64,000 nt of DNA. Origin: Microbacterium yannicii PS01. GTDB taxonomy: Bacteria; Actinomycetota; Actinomycetes; Actinomycetales; Microbacteriaceae. The stretch is from positions 1 to 64,000 of the forward strand of contig NZ_CAJF01000002.1 of NCBI RefSeq assembly GCF_000304335.1, given 5' to 3'. Below the pieces are notes generated by a model. The model searched no databases. It was given only the letters and a program-made list of their open reading frames with translations, and was not told the DNA's origin. The translations under genes and the position numbers were made by a program. Positions 59,762-64,000 of the stretch are shown here, one piece after another. Positions within the stretch are counted from its first letter, which is position 1, and each line of letters begins with the position of its first letter.

Positions 59762-59972
59762 GTCACTCCAGCAGGTTGCGATGCCTCCTGCGAGGACGAC
59801 TCACCCGAGCCGCGGTACCACCCCGCTTGCCGTCCTCCCGATCTGCCGGGAGACATCGGCCTCTCTCCTGCGGCTGTGACGGGCCTGCCCCGCTCGGTTC
59901 TACTGGGGCTCCGCGGTGAGACGGAACCGGTTCTTCCGAGAGCTCCCCGGTGATGGCCGGATCAGCGCTGGT
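59762..59972 (-). promoter_or_regulatory. T-box riboswitch (ileS, translational actinobacterial type)
   Basis: The T-box sequence GGGTGGTACCGCGG lies at 59823-59810 (minus strand) inside a GGACG...CGUCC-closed antisequestrator. The bulge UGGU can pair with the 3' ACCA of tRNA-Ile. Near the 5' end an AUC specifier codon (59954-59952) sits in a very short Stem I, with GGAACC (59975-59970) pairing GGUUCC (59928-59923), followed by CGGAAGAACCGG. This is the short-Stem-I form described for actinobacterial ileS, which controls ribosome access rather than termination. I see no terminator U-run. I could not define the anti-Shine-Dalgarno strand. Confidence 0.93.
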
Positions 59973-59978
59973 TCCTCA

Positions 59979-59984
59979 AGTCTA
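59979..59984 (-). promoter_or_regulatory. -10 box of the ileS T-box transcript
   Basis: TAGACT on the minus strand gives a start near 59972, just ahead of Stem I of the T-box. No strong -35 is visible. Confidence 0.5.
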
Positions 59985-60054
59985 CCGGCCGCACGCAAGT
60001 GGGAATCCCTGGGGCGGGCGCGAGGTTGTTGGACCCGTGCCAAGATTGACCTCC

Positions 60055-61386
60055 GTGACCGCGCCCTCTTCTCAGCTCTCGCCTTCTTCGACTCCTGCCC
60101 GCCGTGTCGCGTGGGCGTCGATGGTGGGAACGTCGCTCGAATCGTTCGACTTCTACCTGTTCGCCTACTTCTCGGCGTTCTTCGTCGGGCCGCTGTTCTT
60201 CGATCCGCTGGGCGAACTGGGAGCGACCAGTGTCGCGTTCCTGACGATCGCGATCGCGTTCGTGGTCCGGCCGATCGGCGCGATCCTCTTCGGGTACATG
60301 GGCGATCGCCTCGGCCGTCGCGCGACTCTGCTGTGGACGGTCGGAATCATGGGCGTCGCCACCGGCCTTATCGGCCTGCTGCCCACCTACGCGCAGGCCG
60401 GCTGGGTCGGCGCCGTCCTGCTCGTCCTCCTGCGCATCGTGCAGGGCCTGTCGCTGGGCGGCGAATGGGGCGGGTCGATCCTCATCGCCACCGAGCACTC
60501 CGGGCCGGTCAAGCGCGCCTTCTATGCTGCGATCCCGCAGCTCGGCTCGCCGGTGGGGTCCATCCTCTCGGCGACCGTGTTCATCGTCCTGACCGCGGTG
60601 CTGCCCGCTGAGCAGCTCGCCGACTGGGGATGGCGCATCCCGTTCCTGCTGGCGCTGCCGCTCCTGGCGGTCTCGCTCTATCTGCGCTTGACGATCTCCG
60701 AGACGCCGGTCTTCACCGGCGTGGTCGCCGAGGGACGCCGCGACCGCCTGCCGTTCCTCACGATGTTCGCGCAGCGCCCCGCCGCGATGGCGATCGCGAT
60801 CGGCGCGGCGCTGCTGGGCATCGGCTCGTACTCGCTCATGAACACCTACACGGTCAACTACGGTGTCGAGCAGCTGGGGTTCAGCTTCCAGGACCTTCTC
60901 ATCGCGACGACCGTCGGCGGCTTGCTGCAGTTGGTCACGATTCCCCTCTTCGGTGCATGGGCGAGCCGGATCGGCTCCGCGAAGGTCGTGCTGTGGGGCG
61001 CGGTCGGCACGCTCCTCATCACGTTCCCGATGTACTTCCTGCTCCAGTTCGCGACCTTCCCGATCCTCGTCGGCACGATGATCGTGGGCGGCATCCTTCC
61101 GACCATGGCGTGGGCGGCGCTGGGCGGGCTCATGAACGATCTGTTCCCCGATCACTTCCGCTACTCGGCTCTCTCGTTCGCGTATGCGCTGGCCGCGACG
61201 ATCAGCGGTTTCGTGCCGTACGTCACATTCGAGCTGGGCATCGCGACGGACTTCGCGTGGTGGCATCCGGGAGTGATCCTCGCCGTCATGTCGGCCGTCA
61301 CGCTCGTGTCGGCCTGGCTCGCCGCGCGCCGGCGACCCGAACCGGAGCTCGCGACGGCACCCGAGAGCGCGTCGGCCGCGGTCTGA
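60055..61386 (+). CDS. MFS transporter, metabolite:H+ symporter (MHS) family
   Basis: A 443-residue, 12-helix transporter. MHS signatures: SLESFDFYLFAYFSAFFVGP, YMGDRLGRRATLLWTVGIMG (the loop 2-3 motif), and LRIVQGLSLGGEWGGSILIA. Relatives import shikimate, alpha-ketoglutarate, citrate or proline/betaine; the substrate is not clear. The GTG at 60055 is preferred: AAGATT ends 7 nt before it and the upstream frame overlaps the T-box promoter region. A strong terminator follows the gene. Confidence 0.88.
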   Translation: MTAPSSQLSPSSTPARRVAWASMVGTSLESFDFYLFAYFSAFFVGPLFFDPLGELGATSVAFLTIAIAFVVRPIGAILFGYMGDRLGRRATLLWTVGIMGVATGLIGLLPTYAQAGWVGAVLLVLLRIVQGLSLGGEWGGSILIATEHSGPVKRAFYAAIPQLGSPVGSILSATVFIVLTAVLPAEQLADWGWRIPFLLALPLLAVSLYLRLTISETPVFTGVVAEGRRDRLPFLTMFAQRPAAMAIAIGAALLGIGSYSLMNTYTVNYGVEQLGFSFQDLLIATTVGGLLQLVTIPLFGAWASRIGSAKVVLWGAVGTLLITFPMYFLLQFATFPILVGTMIVGGILPTMAWAALGGLMNDLFPDHFRYSALSFAYALAATISGFVPYVTFELGIATDFAWWHPGVILAVMSAVTLVSAWLAARRRPEPELATAPESASAAV

Positions 61387-61402
61387 CCGCACTCACCGAT
61401 CG

Positions 61403-61435
61403 GGAGCGGATGCCGGGGGCACCGGCATCCGCTCC
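61403..61435 (+). terminator. intrinsic terminator of the MHS transporter gene
   Basis: A 14-bp perfect stem (GGAGCGGATGCCGG / CCGGCATCCGCTCC) with loop GGGCA and a TCTTC tail, 17 bp after the stop codon. Confidence 0.85.
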
Positions 61436-61457
61436 TCTTCGGTGGCCGGCACCCGGG

Positions 61458-61463
61458 TAGAAT
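61458..61463 (+). promoter_or_regulatory. -10 box of the valS promoter
   Basis: TAGAAT lies about 60 bp before valS. The start near 61470 gives a leader of about 50 nt that contains the GAGGAGA ribosome site. No T-box motif is present. Confidence 0.5.
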
Positions 61464-61521
61464 CGAGCGGCATCCCACACTCAGGCACGCTCACACGGTG
61501 CCGCACATATCGAGGAGACCC

Positions 61522-64000
61522 ATGGCCGACGCGCAGATTCCCGACAAGCCCGCCCTCGAGGGTCTCGAGACGAAGTGGGATGCGGAATGGACCGAACAGG
61601 GCACCTACCTGTTCGACCGCATCCGCGCCGCCGAGGTCGGCCGCGCGGGCATCTTCTCGGTCGACACACCTCCCCCGACCGCTTCGGGCAGCCTGCACAT
61701 CGGGCACGTGTTCAGCTACACCCACACCGACGTCAAGGTGCGCTTCGAGCGCATGCGGGGCAAGACGGTGTTCTACCCGATGGGATGGGACGACAACGGC
61801 CTGCCCACCGAGCGCCGCGTGCAGAACTACTACGGCGTGCGCTGCGACCCTTCGCTGCCGTACGACGCGGACTTCACTCCCCCATACGAGGGCGGCGACA
61901 ACAAGTCGAGCCGGGCCGCCGACCAGATCCCGGTGAGTCGCCGCAATTTCATCGAGCTGTGCGAGAAGCTCACCGTCGAGGATGAGAAGCACTTCGAGGC
62001 GCTGTGGCGCTCGCTGGGCCTGAGCGTCGACTGGACCCAGACGTACCGGACGATCTCGGACGACACGATGAGGATCAGCCAGCTCGCGTTCCTCCGGAAT
62101 CTCGAGCGCGGCGAGGCGTTCCAGGACCTCGCCCCCACCCTGTGGGACATCGACTTCCGCACGGCGGTGGCGCAGGCCGAGCTCGAGGACCGGGACCAGC
62201 CCGCGGCGTACCACCGCGTCGCCTTCCAGAAGACCGACGGCACCGGCGACGTCGTCATCGAGACGACCCGCCCGGAGCTCCTCCCTGCGTGCGTGGCGCT
62301 GGTCGCGCATCCCGACGACGAGCGCTACCAGCCGCTCTTCGGCACGACCGTGCGCACCCCGCTGTTCGACGTCGAGGTGCCGGTGCTGGCACACCCGCTC
62401 GCGCAGAAGGACAAGGGCTCGGGCATCGCCATGATCTGCACCTTCGGCGACGTCACCGACATCGTGTGGTGGCGAGAGCTCGATCTGCCCAATCGCACGA
62501 TCCTCGGGCAGGACGGCCGCATCATCGGCGACGCCCCCGACGTGATCGTGACCGACGCCGGGCGGGCGGCGTACGCAGAGCTCGCCGGCAAGACGGTGTT
62601 CAGCGCCAAAAAGCGCATCGCCGAGCTCCTGCAGGAGTCCGGAGACATGGACGGCGACCCCAAGCCGTTCACGCACGCGGTCAAGTTCTACGAGAAGGGC
62701 GACCGCCCGCTCGAGATCGTGTCGACGCGGCAGTGGTATCTGCGCAACGGCGCCCGCGACGAGGCCCTGCGCGACAAGCTCATCGCGCTCGGGCAGCAGA
62801 TGTCGTGGCATCCCGACTTCATGCGCGTGCGCTACGAGAATTGGACGAACGGCCTCACCGGCGACTGGCTCGTCTCCCGTCAGCGGTTCTTCGGCGTGCC
62901 GATCCCGGTCTGGTACGGACTCGACGAGAACGGTGAGCGCGACTACAGCCGCGTGCTCATACCGGATGCGGCGGCGCTGCCCGTCGACCCCTCGACCGAC
63001 GTTCCACCGGGCTACCGCGAGGATCAGCGGGGCGTCGCGGGCGGTTTCGAAGGCGAGAACGACATCTTCGACACGTGGGCGACCTCCTCGCTGACCCCGC
63101 AGCTCGCCGGCGGCTGGGAGCGCGACCCTGAGCTGTGGAACCTCGTCGCGCCGTTCGACGTGCGGCCCCAGGGCCAGGACATCATCCGCACGTGGCTCTT
63201 CTCGACGCTGCTGCGCAGCGCGCTGGAAGACGATCGCGCGCCGTGGACGGATGCCGCGATCTCCGGATTCATCGTCGACCCGGATCGCAAGAAGATGTCA
63301 AAGTCCAAGGGCAACGTCGTCACCCCGTCAGACATCCTCGTCCAGCACGGCTCCGACGCCGTCCGCTACTGGGCGGCCTCGAGCCGGCTGGGCACCGACG
63401 CGGCTTTCGACCCGCAGAACCCCACGCAGATCAAGATCGGCCGGCGCCTCGCGATCAAGGTGCTCAACGCGGCGAAGTTCGTCCTGTCGTTCCCGGTCCC
63501 CGAGGGGGCTCAGGTGACGCACGCGCTGGACGCCTCGATGCTGGCCAGGCTCGACGGCGTGGTGCGCGAGGCCACGAAGGCCCTGGACGCCTACGATCAC
63601 GCGCGCGCTCTCGAGATCACCGAGTCGTTCTTCTGGACCTTCTGCGACGACTATCTCGAGCTGGTGAAGGAGCGTGCGTACAACCAGGCCGACGTGGGCC
63701 AGGCCTCGGCCGCTCTCGCCCTGCGCATCGCCCTGTCGACTCTGCTGCGGCTGTTCGCGCCTGTGCTCGTCTTCGCCGCGGAGGAGTCCTGGTCGTGGTT
63801 CAACGACGGCTCCGTCCACACGGCACCGTGGCCCCAGGCGCTGGAGATCGAGGGCGACCCCGCCGTGCTGGAGGCAGCCAGCCAGGCGCTGATCGGAATC
63901 CGCCGTGCCAAGACGGAGGCGAAGGCTTCGCAGAAGACCCCGGTGTCATCGCTGACCATTCGTGCGGACGACGGGACCGTCGAGCGGCTGCGTCTCGCCG
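61522..64000 (+). CDS. valS: valyl-tRNA synthetase, C-terminus beyond the window
   Basis: The first 826 codons are present. HIGH is in PPPTASGSLHIGHVFSYTHT, and GWDDNGLPTERRVQNYYGV is typical of the actinobacterial ValS. The editing domain shows ETTRPELLPACVALVAHPDD, and KMSKS is [17 protein letters not shown]. It charges tRNA-Val. The ATG at 61522 has GAGGAGA in front. The anticodon-binding domain is mostly present; the end is cut by the window edge. Confidence 0.97.
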   Translation, partial: MADAQIPDKPALEGLETKWDAEWTEQGTYLFDRIRAAEVGRAGIFSVDTPPPTASGSLHIGHVFSYTHTDVKVRFERMRGKTVFYPMGWDDNGLPTERRVQNYYGVRCDPSLPYDADFTPPYEGGDNKSSRAADQIPVSRRNFIELCEKLTVEDEKHFEALWRSLGLSVDWTQTYRTISDDTMRISQLAFLRNLERGEAFQDLAPTLWDIDFRTAVAQAELEDRDQPAAYHRVAFQKTDGTGDVVIETTRPELLPACVALVAHPDDERYQPLFGTTVRTPLFDVEVPVLAHPLAQKDKGSGIAMICTFGDVTDIVWWRELDLPNRTILGQDGRIIGDAPDVIVTDAGRAAYAELAGKTVFSAKKRIAELLQESGDMDGDPKPFTHAVKFYEKGDRPLEIVSTRQWYLRNGARDEALRDKLIALGQQMSWHPDFMRVRYENWTNGLTGDWLVSRQRFFGVPIPVWYGLDENGERDYSRVLIPDAAALPVDPSTDVPPGYREDQRGVAGGFEGENDIFDTWATSSLTPQLAGGWERDPELWNLVAPFDVRPQGQDIIRTWLFSTLLRSALEDDRAPWTDAAISGFIVDPDRKKMSKSKGNVVTPSDILVQHGSDAVRYWAASSRLGTDAAFDPQNPTQIKIGRRLAIKVLNAAKFVLSFPVPEGAQVTHALDASMLARLDGVVREATKALDAYDHARALEITESFFWTFCDDYLELVKERAYNQADVGQASAALALRIALSTLLRLFAPVLVFAAEESWSWFNDGSVHTAPWPQALEIEGDPAVLEAASQALIGIRRAKTEAKASQKTPVSSLTIRADDGTVERLRLA

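Noticed and set aside
56465..59953. A 1162-codon open frame opposite ileS that also crosses the T-box
   Set aside because: Same antisense artefact; composition is Arg/Val/His-rich with no domain, and the opposite strand holds a complete IleRS and riboswitch.
61464..61521. T-box or leader peptide for valS
   Set aside because: The leader is only about 50 nt and lacks the GGGTGG T-box core or a valine-codon run.

Overview
This window looks like chromosomal DNA from a high-GC actinobacterium, most probably a Microbacterium-like member of the Microbacteriaceae. The evidence is the very high GC content, common GTG starts, tightly overlapping ATGA/GTGA gene junctions, and actinobacterial gene orders: hrcA-dnaJ-rsmE-HIT-phoH-ybeY-corC-era, rplU-rpmA-obgE-proB-proA-nadD-rsfS and comEA-comEC-holA-rpsT-lepA-hemW. 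It is mostly core genome. I see no insertion sequence, prophage, integrase or CRISPR array.

Layout. 1-9.6 kb: start of dnaG (partial), dgt and dus. Then an accessory block (glutathione peroxidase, DsbA-family protein, YrhK-like membrane protein, glutamate decarboxylase), followed by uppS-recO and a divergent marR unit with two membrane proteins. 9.6-20 kb: leuA with a leucine-rich leader peptide, then the long minus-strand chain era-corC-ybeY-phoH-HIT-rsmE-dnaJ-hrcA with a CIRCE operator, and a frameshifted hemW. 20-32 kb: DUF1990, lepA, an aminotransferase, an alpha/beta hydrolase, rpsT, holA, comEC-comEA and leuS. 32-43 kb: pabB-type synthase, a DedA-App1 fusion, SRAP protein, a putative glycosylase, GH3 hexosaminidase, AidB-like dehydrogenase, metallopeptidase, sugar dehydrogenase, VOC protein, a small protein and tRNA-Ala(GGC). 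43-53 kb: rsfS, a disordered tail-anchored protein, nadD, a small membrane protein, proA, proB, obgE, rpmA, rplU, DUF4031 and RNase E/G. 53-64 kb: VKOR, a lipoprotein, ndk, DUF4233, folC, ileS behind a T-box, an MHS transporter and the start of valS.

How the parts work together. Most genes serve translation and RNA quality control: three aminoacyl-tRNA synthetases, ribosomal proteins S20, L21 and L27, the assembly factors Era, ObgE, YbeY, RsmE and RsfS, LepA and RNase E/G. Others serve replication and uptake (dnaG, holA, recO, comEA/EC, dgt), amino-acid and cofactor synthesis (leuA, proAB, pabB, folC, nadD), and redox or acid stress.

Regulation is the most informative part. At least sixteen starts lie exactly 6 nt downstream of a -10-like hexamer, mostly TANNNT, and lack a Shine-Dalgarno sequence, so they are predicted to be leaderless. 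Genes with a visible Shine-Dalgarno sequence tend to have real leaders (hrcA, rplU, obgE, ileS, valS). The leuA leader stands out. A predicted leaderless 16-residue peptide carries three consecutive CTT leucine codons, and that codon run can pair over 12 bp with the leuA ribosome-binding site. I rate this the best candidate for something worth testing.
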